A stretch of DNA of 47,932 bases from Pleurotus djamor (GCA_029747585.1 JAPEVF010000342.1:1-47932), one strand, 5' to 3'. Shown: positions 22,490 through 33,934, counted from the first letter of the stretch. Made by a program: numbers and translations. The notes: generated from the letters alone by a model not told the origin.

Positions 22490-22499
22490 TACAAGTCCT
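22490..22499 (+). promoter_or_regulatory. Conserved upstream 10-mer (copy B)
   Basis: TACAAGTCCT, 125 nt before the ATG of paralogue B. Confidence 0.5.
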
Positions 22500-22614
22500 G
22501 TCTTCGCCTCGTGTTGCTCGTTGGTTTTCCGCCGCACCCATCTTGTAAGTGATCCCATCCTTTGACCTCACCCGCTCATGATCATCGTCTACCACTCAGG
22601 CCTTACATCCCACA

Positions 22615-24448
22615 ATGGATCCCATCGCGCTGACAATATCCGTCATTGAAATCGGCTTGAAAATCAAAGACTCCATAGACAGAGTCAGCAGGCTTCCATC
22701 TAACCTATCTAATACATCTCATCCTCATCTAATCCCTCGTTTCAGCTTGCGCGACGCCGTAGTCGGGCAACAGAGCTCGCGAGCGACGTTGTGGTCAACC
22801 TACGCCGTATCGCGGAATTCTGTGGGGAAAACAAGTCCACCCTTTCAAACGCGACCGCCCTTGGACCGCTCTGCCACTCCTTAGATGCATTGCAACGGTA
22901 ACTTCATCTACTTATCTCCTGTTTGTGCGATGATTGACACTTTTGAACAGTGACCTGTATTGTATCCACCAACGGTGTAAAGCCTATGAACACGATCGAG
23001 GCGATGCCACACACAGGAGGCTCGCTTCGGCGTTCAAGTTATGGATAGGTTCTGATGAGATTGAAGAAGACCTTGTCCGAATTAAGGATAGGATACAAAC
23101 ATCCATGAATTGCATATTGGTACGCACCCACTACCCGATACCCTGCTCTCATACGATCTCATCTAAGTATCATAGGTCTTAAGTTGCGCCCGTACCGAAG
23201 TGGGAATCATGAGACTCGAAGGGACCATCCTTGCAAATGCCCACGAAACTCGAAGCTGTATCCAACAACTTGATCGCGTGTTCACACAGCAGCTCCTCCA
23301 TAGAGACCCAGGGCTGCAAGCTTTTGATCATGTACGTCTATCACTTGGACCACATCGCTTTCAAGCATGACATGTTGCCCTTCACATAGTCCCCATCAGA
23401 GGTTGACGACATCGATATTCAATACATTTGCTTGAAGAGCATGAAGCTCATCGACACGATCTCAGTTTCGACCTTGGCCTCAAGTGGAACGAATACGTTC
23501 AAGGGACTCAGACTCCCCCTCTTCGGCGCCCTTCTCGAAACGAAGGTTCACCATGCTTTGTTCGCAATAGCAGACCTACAGTCCCGCGCCCGCAGTGAAA
23601 TCCTTCCCATTACGTCGATCGTGGGATACGCGCTCTATCTCATGAACACATGCGCCGGGCTTGGTGCTTTAGATGTCGGTCTGAAGATACTGGCTGCTGT
23701 CGAAAGCTGTATCCGTCGAACCCTACGGCTCGGGACCCTCAGGCTCCGACTTCCACACCACATTGAAGACGAAGAGGAAGATGACTTTGATTCCCTAGAG
23801 GCAATCGTTCCTCTTCGGATCGCCGCTACATTGGCCGATTTGAGCGAACAGCCCCCCGATGACTATATCTGTGACGACGACATCATCCTCCAACAAACTT
23901 CCCATGCTCTTCAATTCTCCCGCGACCGACTAAAGCGGAGGACTTCGCACTCAACCTTCCACCGCGCCCAGTTTGTGGACAAGTTGATACCTTTAATACG
24001 GTACCACGCCTCCCGAGGACAGGTAGAGGATTGTTTCAGGTACTGCTCCGAAGCTTTGGAGCTTATCCAAGCCTGCGACTCTCCCATGACCTGCGCCATC
24101 ACCGACTTGGTTGATGTTGGAGTTTTAGTTTTACAGTCCCATGTTCAGGTATTGTGGTACCTTTCGAGAGCGCAACAGCGTACGTGCGACTACACATCGG
24201 CTTACCAAACGGGCTTGAATTGTATCACTTCAATCAAGGTGCTCTCGAATATTCGTGGATCCTTTTTGCCTGAGGGATTCAGCTGCTTCCATGACATTTT
24301 GGAGGATTTACAGCAGGACATGCCCTTCTGGACCAGCGTCGTACCCAACCCGGGAAACCGCCGGAATTCATTCATCGAGGATGACATCGACGAAGATGAT
24401 GTAGGTGGTGGATCCGCGAGACAGATTGAGTGGGGGATCGCGCTGTAG
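22615..24448 (+). CDS. HeLo/STAND-N-like helical plus TPR-like protein, paralogue B
   Basis: Exons 22615-22683, 22746-22897, 22951-23119, 23176-23331 and 23390-24448 give 534 residues. It begins MDPIALTISVIEIGLKIKDS. Exon 3 carries YCIHQRCKAYEHDRGDATHR and RIKDRIQTSMN; exon 5 carries QFSRDRLKRRTSHS, LIRYHASRGQVEDCFRYCSE and the end RQIEWGIAL. It has 52 codons in exon 4 where A and C have 51, agreeing with D. The intact frame and intact splice sites suggest selection to keep the protein. It lies 407 bp upstream of paralogue C in the same orientation. Confidence 0.75.
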
Positions 24449-24855
24449 GTGAGAGCCTTCCATTCTTGTTCCTTTACCACTCTGATTGAGGTGAGGTTAC
24501 TCCATAGATTGGTAGGGTGGTATCCTCGCGGAGCTGCTTGATTTTACGGCGGGAATTCGGACCACCGTTACATACCTGTCGACTTTATTGTCCGTTCCAT
24601 CAAACACCGTCACTTGCCTAAAGACCTCTGGATACGCAATTGTCAAGGAATCATCAGCGGCGTTCTTGGCTCACCTGGTTATCCCCTCACCGACAGCACT
24701 AGCTTTCGGTTCCGAACATATGTCACACAGCATCAAGGCTATGTAGCGCTTGTGCTGCATAGTATAAGTCCTGGCCCTGCCTCTGATCGCATGTGTCCTC
24801 AACTTCTCACCTGGTTATAATTGATTCCCGTTCTTCGATGTTGCCCCACCTCACA
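24449..24855. promoter_or_regulatory. B-C intergenic region
   Basis: This 407-bp region holds the 3' flank of B and the promoter of C, with TATAAGTCCT at 24763-24772, 93 nt before the ATG. Confidence 0.5.
24763..24772 (+). promoter_or_regulatory. Conserved upstream 10-mer (copy C), TATA-like
   Basis: TATAAGTCCT, the member of the family element that reads as a TATA box, 93 nt before the ATG of paralogue C. Confidence 0.5.
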
Positions 24856-26634
24856 ATGGATCCTCTCGCACTGACAACATCCATCATCGACATCGGCCTC
24901 AAAGTCAAAGATTCTATAGACACGGTCAGTCAACCCCTACCAGCTAGTTCACGACCTAACCCTCTTGTTCTAGTTTGCGAAACGCCGTAGTCACGCCAAA
25001 GAACTCGCAAGTGACGCTCTGGTCGACCTGCGGCACATAGCAGAGTTCTACGAGAAGAACCAGTTGGTTCTCTCGCATGAAACTCTAGGACCCCTTCATA
25101 ATTCATTGGAATTGTTGAAAAGGTATGTAACTCAACCTATCCCTTGTTTCCTTGATGCTTAGTGTCTTCGCAACAGTGATCTATACCGCCTTCACGAGCG
25201 ATGTCAAGTCTACGAACCTAAGCAAGATATCCCCAGATTTCAACGGCTCACTCTGCCTCTCAGGTTATGGATGGACTCTGACGAGATCGAAGCAGACTTG
25301 ATCAAAATTAAGGAAAGAATACAAACATCCATGAACCGCATTTCGGTATGGACTGATTATTCCTCCCCGTCCACCCCCCNTCTAACGCAATCATCCTAGC
25401 TCTTGAGTGGTGCCCGTGTAGAAGTGCGAGTCACGAAAATCGAAGGCCTCCTTGCGAATGCCTATGCAAGTCGCGACCCTATCCAACATTTTGATCCCGT
25501 ATCCACTCAAGAGCTCCTCCATAGAGACCCGAGTCTGGGGAGATATGATCATGTACGTGTATCACCTGAGTTATCCTATCCGTCTGACATGTCCCTTTCC
25601 CGTAGTCGTCATCCGAACTTGACCATATCGACATCCAATACGTTAACTTGAAGGCCATGAAACTTATAGCCACAATCTCAGTTGTAACCCCCACAATAGA
25701 CGACACAATGGCCTCAAGCACCCCCACCTACGGTGCCCTCTTCCCCAAGCCGGCGCTGCCTAATGTCATATCCAGAACACTAAACCTACAAGCGCGTGCC
25801 AGCAGCGAAAATATCACCATTTCAGAGCTCTGTCTGAGCATCACATATCTCGCGGGGGCTTTTGACCGCTTCGGAGCCGTGGATAACATCCAGAAGATAC
25901 TTGGTACTGTTGAAGACCGCGTTCGACATATCCTAAGGCTTGGGACTCACAGGCTCCGACTGCCATGCCACGTCAAAGAAGAAGACGAAGCTATCTTGGA
26001 TTTCTTGGAGCTAATCCTCAATCATCGAAACTACTACACATTGCGCCATGCGTGCAATCGGTCTGCCGATTGCTCTATGAATGACGAGGGCGTCGAACGA
26101 GTTTCCGAATCTGTCCAATTCTCTCGCAGTCGATTAGAACGAAGGGCGTCACCCTCAAATTACCATCGTATGAGATTTTTGTGTAGTCTGATACCCTCAA
26201 TCAGCTATCATGCCGTTCGAGGGCCAGTAGAGGCATGCTACACCTACTGCTCAGAAGCGCTGGAGGTCATCCAAGCCTGCGGCATCTCCATCTCACGCGG
26301 AACCATTGCCATCGTCGATGCCGGAGTTTTACAGTTACAAGTAGTTACATTGCGCTGGCTTGCGGTGGCGCAAGCGCGTGATTGTGATTACACATCGGCC
26401 TACCACACGGCTATGAACTGCATCGCTGTGACGAAGGCTCTTTCAGATATCGACAAATCAATACTGCCCGATAACTTCGACTATTTCCCTGAAATTTTAG
26501 AGTACATGCAGCAGGCGATGCCCGCTTGGACCAGTATTGTGCGCAACCCAGAGCACCGCACCTCATACGTTGAGGACTGTATCGACGAAGATGATGGGTA
26601 CGCAAGGCCGCTCAAGTGGGGGATCGCACTGTAG
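24856..26634 (+). CDS. HeLo/STAND-N-like helical plus TPR-like protein, paralogue C
   Basis: Exons 24856-24924, 24974-25122, 25177-25345, 25400-25552 and 25606-26634 give 522 residues; the N at 25380 lies in intron 3. It starts MDPLALTTSIIDIGLKVKDS. Exon 3 differs most from the others (QDIPRFQRLTLPLRLWMDS in place of the usual basic stretch and LAS-x2-KLW). Exon 5 has QFSRSRLERRASPSNYHRM, SISYHAVRGPVEACYTYCSE and ends LKWGIAL. It is closest to A in the last exon, as judged by eye. The promoter carries a TATA-like form of the shared element. Confidence 0.75.
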
Positions 26635-27384
26635 GTGGGAGCCATCGTTTCGTGTTTGTGTGGCACTTTGTCTAATTCCCTCTTTTAGCTATCCAAGGCA
26701 AATTCGGGCAAATTTGACGCTTCATCACCCTTGGGAACGCGAGCGTTAGTCCAAGTGTTATTTATCGACTCAGAACGTACAGGTACGAAGAAAACATGAA
26801 AGAGTACCCTTGTCCGTGGCCCGCGATATCTAACGCGAAGGGACGGAGAAGAGAGACGTTTAAAGTCCAAACGAAGCGAACCAACAATGTGTATCCAGCT
26901 GGACATCCATCTGAAGCGTCTCCGGTAAGCTCCAATCCTCCCAGCCGACAACATCCGCAAGAAGGCAAGCGGAGAGTAGTTTGATTGTTGCTGGATGCCA
27001 ACGTGACTGTGGTATTGGGACATTGGCAAATGTCTCGGCATCGGAGTATGGGGGGNACGGTGACTGGATAATGGAGTAGATCGTCCATCCTCAGTTACAA
27101 CCGAAGAGAGTACCAATGACGCTTGGAGGGTAATGCGTGATGAGCAAGCGTCGCAGTTGGTATGAGAGTGAAAGCGGAACCCCATTCGAAGTTCCTAGGG
27201 GGAACAATGGGATGGAGCGAAGCTTGATTGTGTGCATACATCAATATGATCACCGCCTCCAATGACTCTAAGTGTAATCGTGCAAACGTTGCTGACTCCA
27301 CAGCAGTCGACCTCCGTTTTCGTCTTTCGCCCCATAAAGGTCGACGGGATTAAAATGGCGATATCGACTTGGCGATTATAACGT
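26635..27384. other. 3' flank of C with decayed duplicated segment
   Basis: The stretch about 26770-26930 is related, on the minus strand, to about 19580-19720 downstream of paralogue A. Open frames on the minus strand (27185-26685 and 27088-26762, the latter with LLVRFVWTLNVSLLRPFALD) contain no recognised domain. One N lies at 27056. This is probably a pseudogene fragment. Confidence 0.35.
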
Positions 27385-27960
27385 GTAGTTGATGAGTTGT
27401 GCTTGTTTCGGAAGGATGGCGCAGCCGGTAGAGGGCAGCCTACCTGGCTTTCATCAATGAGTTGAGCTGCGAGCTGCAGAAGGAGCTACAGGAAGGGGGG
27501 GAGGTGGGAATCTATGACGGAGAAAGAGACCGTGAGGTCAGTACAGGAATCGTTGGGAGTGCACAGGGAAAAACTACGAACCATGATTTGAACTTATTTA
27601 ACAACCTGAGGATCGTTTCGCTCATGATAAGTCCCAACATCGGCTGGACAATTGGACACCCGACAGGTCTGTGCTCATTTTCAGTGCAAGCGTAGCCAGA
27701 GATGAAAGAAAGCTTGGGAATGGTGGACCCGTTTGTGTGGCAAGGACAGACAATTACAACGATAGGATGACGCTGTTTTCTGCTGACTCTATCCTCCTAG
27801 ACGGCATCAGCTTCAGCACGATCGCTGAACGGGTAGCATGCCCCCCAATGACAGGAGGGATGAAGTTGGTTCAATCGACTTATTTAAAAGGGAGTTCGGC
27901 AGTTATTGGTTGGTTGTTTGCGATAACTTGAGTCGTCGCGTTTCGCGTAGAGTGGGAGGA
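27385..27960. repeat. Diverged direct repeat, left copy
   Basis: A block starting near GCTTGTTTCGGAAGGATGGC and including GCAGCCGGTAGAGG is related to a block at about 30955-31770. The relation continues with GAGAAAGAGA-CGTGAG-TCAGTAC and, later, GGTGGACCC and CAGCTTCAGC. The two copies flank the MITE and the membrane-protein gene. Neither has an open frame through the shared part. Confidence 0.5.
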
Positions 27961-28535
27961 GAAAACTGTGCATATGAACTTTTCTGAGATTTTGAAGCCC
28001 AAGAAGCCCTGAGGCCTGAGACGCGGAGAATGACGGGGGAGGACGAGAAGGAGGTCATTCACGGTCGACGCGTTCAATAGACGCCCAGCTGTCGAAATCG
28101 AACCCTCATGTTCCCTGTCGAACACGCCAAGATGCTCACCTTTTCACTTTTGCAATGATTACTGTAAGTCTATCGATAAAATTGAGCTCACCCACGGCGA
28201 GGCCCTCTCAAAGCGTTTAGCATACCAATATTTTGCCGTTATTCGGTTACTCCTTCGTATCACATTTCCGTGCGGCATGCGCACGACATCCACACCGTAG
28301 TTGCATGGACTACTGATTCAAACGCACATATACCTACTAGTGGCACCTCCTCTTCTCTTATGACTTGGCATCAATGGCACGCAGACTGACTCTGGACTTG
28401 CCCCGGACCCTCACATTTCTTCCGCCCGATCGTCATCTGTCTGCAATGCTGAATGACTCTTGGCAGTTCGCCCTGTGTCTTTGATCCTCGTTTGGTGCCT
28501 CGCATGAACAACGCGGGCATCCTCATATCTCGCAT
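27961..28535. other. No gene seen
   Basis: Non-coding by inspection. It is bounded on the right by the MITE-like element. Confidence 0.4.
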
Positions 28536-29332
28536 TTACAGCTCTTTGCGGAACCGAGGGCGCGAGCCCGATTTTTTTTTTTCACACACGATTTCCGACC
28601 ACATAACGGACGCAGCCTCTTACAAGCGCATTTCTCATCGTATAAACTCGGTTTATAGATAAGAAATACTGCTCTGAGTGTTTCCTAGACGCACGTACCA
28701 ATGTGTTACATTTCTAGCCGATGTAACGTTTCACAGCGCCTCCTGCCGCTAAAATGCAAGGTTCCACGCTCACGCAGCCTGCCACACTTCCAGATCGCCA
28801 AGTTTCCCTCTCAAAATCGAGTAGGTTCAACTCAAGAGGTATATGCAGGCGCTGATGTACTTATTTTGACTGTAAAGCGAGCAGATAAGTGAAATTATCG
28901 TGAAGTTGCCTCAGGGATGCGCATGCGTGGGAACGTCAGCCAAACCCACCTTGGCGACGCGGACCACAGCGACAACACTCTTCTTCACCATCCACAGCCA
29001 TGCCAAGTAGGCCTGCGTCTCTATATACCTTCCATGACGAACATATCAAATTCTCAGAACGAAATTCGCTGAATTGATTGTGTGATGGAGTGTGTGGATT
29101 GGAGGGCCCTATAGGGTGGGGTGATGGCGCGTCGCGAAACGTACAATGGCTGGATATGCAATATCATGGTATGTGCGTCTAGGAAACACTCAGAGCAGTA
29201 TTTCTTATCTATAAACCGAGCTTATACGATGAGAAATGCGCTCGTAAGAGGCTGCGTCCGTTATGTGGTCGGAAATCATGTGTGAAAAAAAAAAAATCGG
29301 GCTCGCGCCCTCGGTTCCGCAAAGAGCTGTAA
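28536..29332. mobile_element. MITE-like element with about 165-bp terminal inverted repeats
   Basis: The left arm 28536-28700 and right arm 29167-29332 are inverted copies, beginning CAGCTCTTTGCGGAACCGAG inside a TA on each side. Arms differ by a few transitions (A/G or C/T) and by the length of a poly-T run. The roughly 470-bp middle has no open frame and no transposase, so the element is non-autonomous. A TA target duplication would fit a Tc1/mariner-type origin, but TTA/TAA cannot be excluded. The right end lies only 105 bp before the ATG of the membrane-protein gene, so the element may influence its promoter. Confidence 0.8.
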
Positions 29333-29353
29333 TAATCAACGCCCATATTCCGT

Positions 29354-29360
29354 TATAAAA
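29354..29360 (+). promoter_or_regulatory. TATA-like box of the membrane-protein gene
   Basis: TATAAAA, 77 nt upstream of the ATG at 29437 and 21 bp outside the right end of the MITE-like element. Confidence 0.45.
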
Positions 29361-29436
29361 TCACTTTCCCAGTTCTGCGGAAGTCCGCCATCCGCCACGA
29401 CCATTTCTCAGTCTCATCCTCATCCATATCCCCACT

Positions 29437-30854
29437 ATGTCCTCACTAGATGACCAGCCTCCCGCTCATAACACTCGATCTGCGATTCAAATCGTGTGGA
29501 GCTGCCTCTTCATCCTCTTCACGTGTACATGGACCGCCATCCATCCCAATGTCCCTCCAGCCGGAGTCTCGTCGAGCAAGTGGCAGAAGCTATGGTGGCG
29601 CATCAAAATCATGCTGTGGACTCTCATGCTACCCGAGATGATGGTCTGTTGGGCTACCTATCAGTGGAAACAAGCACAGAAGATATCTTTGGAGGGTACC
29701 ATTGCTCCATTGCCCCTCGCCTTTTGCGTCAAACTCATCATTAGTAATTACTCAGCTTCCAATCAAGCTACCTTCCAATCCATCCCTGCGGGACATGAGG
29801 GGGGAGCTCACAGCCAACCGGCAGAGATGGAGCGGGCGTTAACATTGATTGGTAAATCCTCACCCCCCACGAGCAGTCCAGACTCTAATGAGAAAATTCA
29901 ACCCCAAGGTATGCATTCATTGATTCTACTCAATGAATGAGTTGACCGACTTCCTCACAGCCGAATGGACTCGAACTCACTCTTACTTCCTCCTCATGGG
30001 AGGATTCGCTGTCCCTGATTCCCCAGCAAGGCTTTCCTGGAAGCCCATTCGGTTCACGGACATCTTGAGAAACAGATGTCAATGGCCGCTGGCCCAAGAA
30101 GCGGATATCCTGAATGTGACCAAGGGCGAAGCTCTTGCGAAGACCATTGTCGTCCTTCAAGTCATTTGGTTCATCTCCCAGCTATGCGGCCGCGTTGCCC
30201 AGCATTTGGCCATCACTGAACTCGAGGTCATGACACTTGCTTATGCCATTATATGTGCAATGTTGTACGTGCTGTGGTTTGGGAAGCCGTATGATGTCCA
30301 GCGACCAATCTTTTTGGAGGGCCCATCTTATCATCCTTCAACGCCAAAGTCTTCGGCACTCAGGTTTGGTCATTTCCTGTTGGGAGCGTGGATATGGACA
30401 ATACATGGACAAATTGTTGGTGATACTGAATTTTCCCAACGTTTCCTCAATGGAAGCCGCAGAGCGGGGAAGGCCCGAAACCTGGCTTTGCTCATCAGCG
30501 CCACCCTCTTTGGAGGTATTCACCTGCTCGCCTGGAACTTTGAATTTCCCACCCGGCTCGAGCTTCTGATGTGGAGGATAGCATCATTGTGCGTTTCTCT
30601 CATTCCGCTTGTTTTTTTNCGTGCTTCTGGGGGTTTCAGTCACCTTGTTATTATTCCTTAAGGATAAGGATGGAATAATTGGTGGACTGAAAAACATTGT
30701 CCTGATTATTCATGTAGTTCTATCCCCGATTCTCCACAACGCATACCTAATTGCACGTATCATCCTTTTTGTACAATCATTTGTCCTCCTACGAGCCTTA
30801 CCACCTTCCGCTATGCACGCCGTTTCATGGTCATCCTTCTTCCCCCACATTTAG
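29437..30854 (+). CDS. Multi-pass membrane protein of a fungal hypothetical family
   Basis: Exons 29437-29908 and 29961-30854 give about 455 residues. The sequence matches a pattern frequent in Agaricomycete proteins of unknown function: an N-terminal helix (IVWSCLFILFTCTWTAIHPN), KIMLWTLMLPEMMVCW, then WTRTHSYFLLMGGF, a conserved block (LQVIWFISQLCGR and ITELEVMTLAYAI), and a C-terminal group of membrane helices ending in LLRALPPSAMHAVSWSSFFPH. At 30611-30619 a run of T ends in an N. The upstream frame (CVSLIPLVF) and the downstream frame (VLLGVSVTLLLFLKDKDG) differ by one base there, so the apparent frameshift is most likely a sequencing ambiguity. A Ser/Pro-rich loop (about residues 110-155) is longer than I expect for the family. 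The function is unknown; it probably acts in a cellular membrane. Confidence 0.7.
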
Positions 30855-30954
30855 GTTACACTCACTTTCGTCTACATACTCGCTACCTGCTTTTGAGTAC
30901 GACTTACACCCAGGCCGGATGGATATTCAGCCAATATCTTGCCTTGCCTTCCGT

Positions 30955-31770
30955 AGTTAATGAGTTAAACTTGCTTCGGAAGGGATGATGCAGCCGGTAG
31001 AGGTCATCTCATATCGCTTTCACCGATGATTTGAACCAGAGGAAGAGTCCCAGGAAGGCAGTGTTTTAAGATAGAGAAAGAGATTGTGAGTTCAGTACAC
31101 TGGGAATCGCGGATAGTGAGCAGGGAAGGACTACGCACCATGACAAAGCCTGAGGGTGAGTCGCAGCATCGGATAGGATGTAGCTTCCCTCTATCCCTCA
31201 GCCATGTACTCCTTAAACTCTTCTACAGTTGGTGCCGCTTTGGGCGACAATCGTGGAGCCATAGGTGCAACGGGGCGGAGCCGAGCCAGTGACGAAGAGC
31301 GCCTTGAAAGCCCGGAGGTGTCGCAGTTGTGTCGTATTCTGCTGGTAAAGCTTTGGCCCAGGCATAGTCCCCCGGCGTTCGAAGCGAGAAAGACGACTTG
31401 TGGGGTAGAGACGGATCGATGGCAGGAGAGAAGAGTAGAGGTTTATGAGCGTCGACGAGTCGGGCTTGTCTTCAACGGTCTGTACTTACTGAAAGGTAAC
31501 ACATAATTCTAATCTTGTAGCTTGTTACACGAAGCCTGAATAAACAACGAGCCCCGTGCTGATTGAGAGAACAGGCCCCGATGGGTCCGCGCTCGTGTCC
31601 ATCAAGCGTGGCCAGATATCACGCTGATGAAGGACAGCCTAGAGACGGTGGACCCATTTGGGCAGCAAAGAGAAACGACGGCGATAATGGGACGACGAGT
31701 CGCCGTGTTCCATTGATACAATCCTGTCTGACGGTCGCAGCTTCAGCGCAATTTCTGAACGGACCGGCAA
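30955..31770. repeat. Diverged direct repeat, right copy
   Basis: Related to 27385-27960, with a longer internal part. It starts near CTTGCTTCGGAAGGGATGAT, includes GCAGCCGGTAGAGG, and near 31650-31770 has GGTGGACCCATTTGGGCAGC and CGCAGCTTCAGCGCAA. A minus-strand open frame (31891-31619) covers part of it, without recognised motifs. Confidence 0.5.
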
Positions 31771-32481
31771 GTGTACCGACCTCGGAGCGGCGATTTCGCA
31801 AGGGGTCTATCCGTACCAGGAGAAGGGCTGGCTTTGTCAAGCTAAAGCTGGGCATGAGTGATAGTTCGAATTCAGAGCAGAAGTCACGCACCCAGTTCCC
31901 ATCGAAGTCTTTTTCGGCCAGAGATCAACGATCAACACGATGTTTGAGCAGGTATCAGGCAAGGGCAAACCGAAAATATCCGTGTAAGCAGTTCCACAGT
32001 GACAGACACACATAGCGACTTCAAGCAAGCACGTCTGAGAGTCGAATCAGTGGGATGGGGGCGAGCAACCGACAACGGGAGGCCTAACTTGAGACTGACT
32101 GAGCAGACTGTAGGAACAGAGGCCAATGAGCGCTACAGTCTATTGTTATAGGTAGTCCTGGTCAGCGAGAGTATCTCGTAGAGTGAAAGAAAGCCGACTT
32201 ACCGACCGCGAGGATGAAGACGAGACCACATTGAGACAGCAGTTTCACGACCGAAATTTGAAGCTGAGATGACGTCACCGTTTTTCAGCACGCGCGTCGC
32301 GCGACCACGTGAACGAGGAATTCAGGCACGGACCCGGCCGTTTTTTACTATTCGGCGGCGCTTCTTTATCAACCGCCATGGTTGACTGACTGTGTTCCGC
32401 ATTCGATTTCATCGTCAGCGCTCCGGATCTCTATCTCTTACAGCGCGTGTGGGGAGGAAGCGATGCTCGAAAAGTCTCAAA
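31771..32481. other. No confident gene
   Basis: A minus-strand GTAAGTCGG donor near 32200, preceded by an open hydrophobic frame, hints at a former gene, but no start codon or continuing exon is found. The right part is the 5' flank of the small gene at 32482. Confidence 0.35.
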
Positions 32482-33045
32482 ATGGGTTGTTCAGTGTCGA
32501 AATCGTCGATACGTGATGCCCTGAAGTTGTGACAAAGTCCGAGGTTCGTATTGTACGCACTGTGATGCTCATGCTGACTCCTCCGTCTCGTAGCTTCTCT
32601 TGCTGCTGCTAAGACACTACACGTCAAGATTGCGAAATTAGATGGGATCAGTGAGCTTCCCTCTACCTCCCATGTCCGAACTGACTCACTTAATGATAAA
32701 GATAAATCGTCAGTCGCTGATCATCTCGACGACTGCGATGCGTGTGCGCTCCGTATCCGAGCCCTCACTCGACCTGTCTCAAGTAAAATTAGACAGTCAG
32801 GAGGAGAGCGGATTGGCGAGTGCGACTATGAGTCGGTCGGGTCGGTTGTCGTCCGATTTTTCCAAATCCCAACTAAACGAGCCCCGACACAGATTTTCAT
32901 CGCCTTTGATCGCCCACTGCAGGAGCCGAAGTCAAAATTACCACCATCTTCAACATGCCTGCAGCATAGAAATTCGTGTCTTCACAGGCAACGTCAACGA
33001 CAAGCTCGCGAACGGCCATTCATATGCTTGGATTCTCAACTTTGA
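32482..33045 (+). CDS. Possible small N-myristoylated/palmitoylated protein
   Basis: A tentative three-exon model, 32482-32512, 32594-32650 and 32702-33045, keeps the frame and gives 143 residues. The start MGCSVSKSS is a good N-myristoylation context with a neighbouring palmitoylatable cysteine. The main exon has a coherent stretch (DDCDACALRIRALTRP, then GSVVVRFFQIPTKRAPTQIF). The C-terminal tail becomes Arg/Gln-rich and is less convincing; an alternative frame there ends LANGHSYAWILNFD, but using it would require an unusually short (34-nt) intron. The first donor (GTGATG) is weak. No family is recognised. It may be a membrane-tethered signalling protein or a decayed gene; confidence is limited. 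Confidence 0.35.
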
Positions 33046-33839
33046 CTGAGTCCCGCGAGCGGTAAGAAAGCGACTGGGTGTCCAATGGGTGTGTTTGTCC
33101 ATTCTTGGAAGTTTGAAGCATTATTAACCGAATTGCTAGATGCCATCGAAGCAATAATGGCACCATGGTGTCGGATTCAATGGTTTTACCGCAGAAGCAC
33201 CAACACCTACCGACGACTATCATGTAGACGAGCGCAGCGAAAGAAGACAAAGCGCTTTACGCATTCACTTTTCAAATTTGATGCTGTATTCAAACCCAGC
33301 CGGTTCGAGACGGGAAACAAGCAAGAAGTTTTGAGGCCTTCGACGCGACAAGTGATACCCCGGTATGACACATTCGTTCAGGAATGGGGAGTCTGTACGG
33401 ACGCTTATTCGTCACTTGAATCGCATCAGGCTGTCAGCGTGATCGAGAGGAGACAATAGACGGGGGGATCTGGCCATTCCCACGTGCAAAATCTCCTTGA
33501 CTATGATGGCAGAGCCACGCCCTACGTTCGAACCAACTCTCATGCGTATACTGATGCTGTCCCGTGCGAGGGAGACATCTTTCTGCGTCCCAGCGTCCAA
33601 TCACCACTCTGGGTGGGCAAACACACCCTTTACGGCTCCAGAAATGATCTCCTACCTGGTCACTCAAATCAGAGATGCATGATTACGGGCTTGACTGGCC
33701 CGACTTCCAGTTCTATCAGAAGATTCGCCCCATTCTTATTGAGTCAAGTCATTCTTTGGCTTGGAGCTGTGCGCCTCCCATCACGCGCGATAAGAAAGAT
33801 CCTATGTTCAATACAGGCTGTGAGAGCAATCGCACCGTG
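33046..33839. other. Probable decayed coding sequence
   Basis: Two plus-strand pieces look coding: 33497-33680 (with ETSFCVPASNHHSGWANTPF and PEMISYLVTQIRDA) and, one frame away, 33675-33810 (with DYGLDWPDFQFYQKIRPILI). They would join through a one-base shift at about 33680. No start, end or family is recognised. The right end is the promoter region of paralogue D. Confidence 0.3.
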
Positions 33840-33849
33840 TACGAATCCT
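33840..33849 (+). promoter_or_regulatory. Conserved upstream 10-mer (copy D)
   Basis: TACGAATCCT, 95 nt before the ATG of paralogue D. Confidence 0.5.
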
Positions 33850-33934
33850 TGTTCTTCCTATCCCTTTCCACTACACTATCACTTACTTCCGTCTATCGCC
33901 CTCTTTCTGCCTCCCTCGGTCTCTACATTTCACA

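Noticed and set aside
27408..27440. tRNA-like A-box (GGCGCAGCCGGTAGAGG), suggesting a tRNA or tRNA-derived SINE
   Set aside because: No anticodon arm or acceptor pairing follows. The nearest B-box-like sequence is about 120 nt away and imperfect, and the related copy near 30985 lacks the same A-box.
28570..28582. Poly-T tract as a retroelement poly(A) tail
   Set aside because: It lies inside the terminal inverted repeat and recurs as poly-A in the other arm, so it belongs to the MITE-like element.
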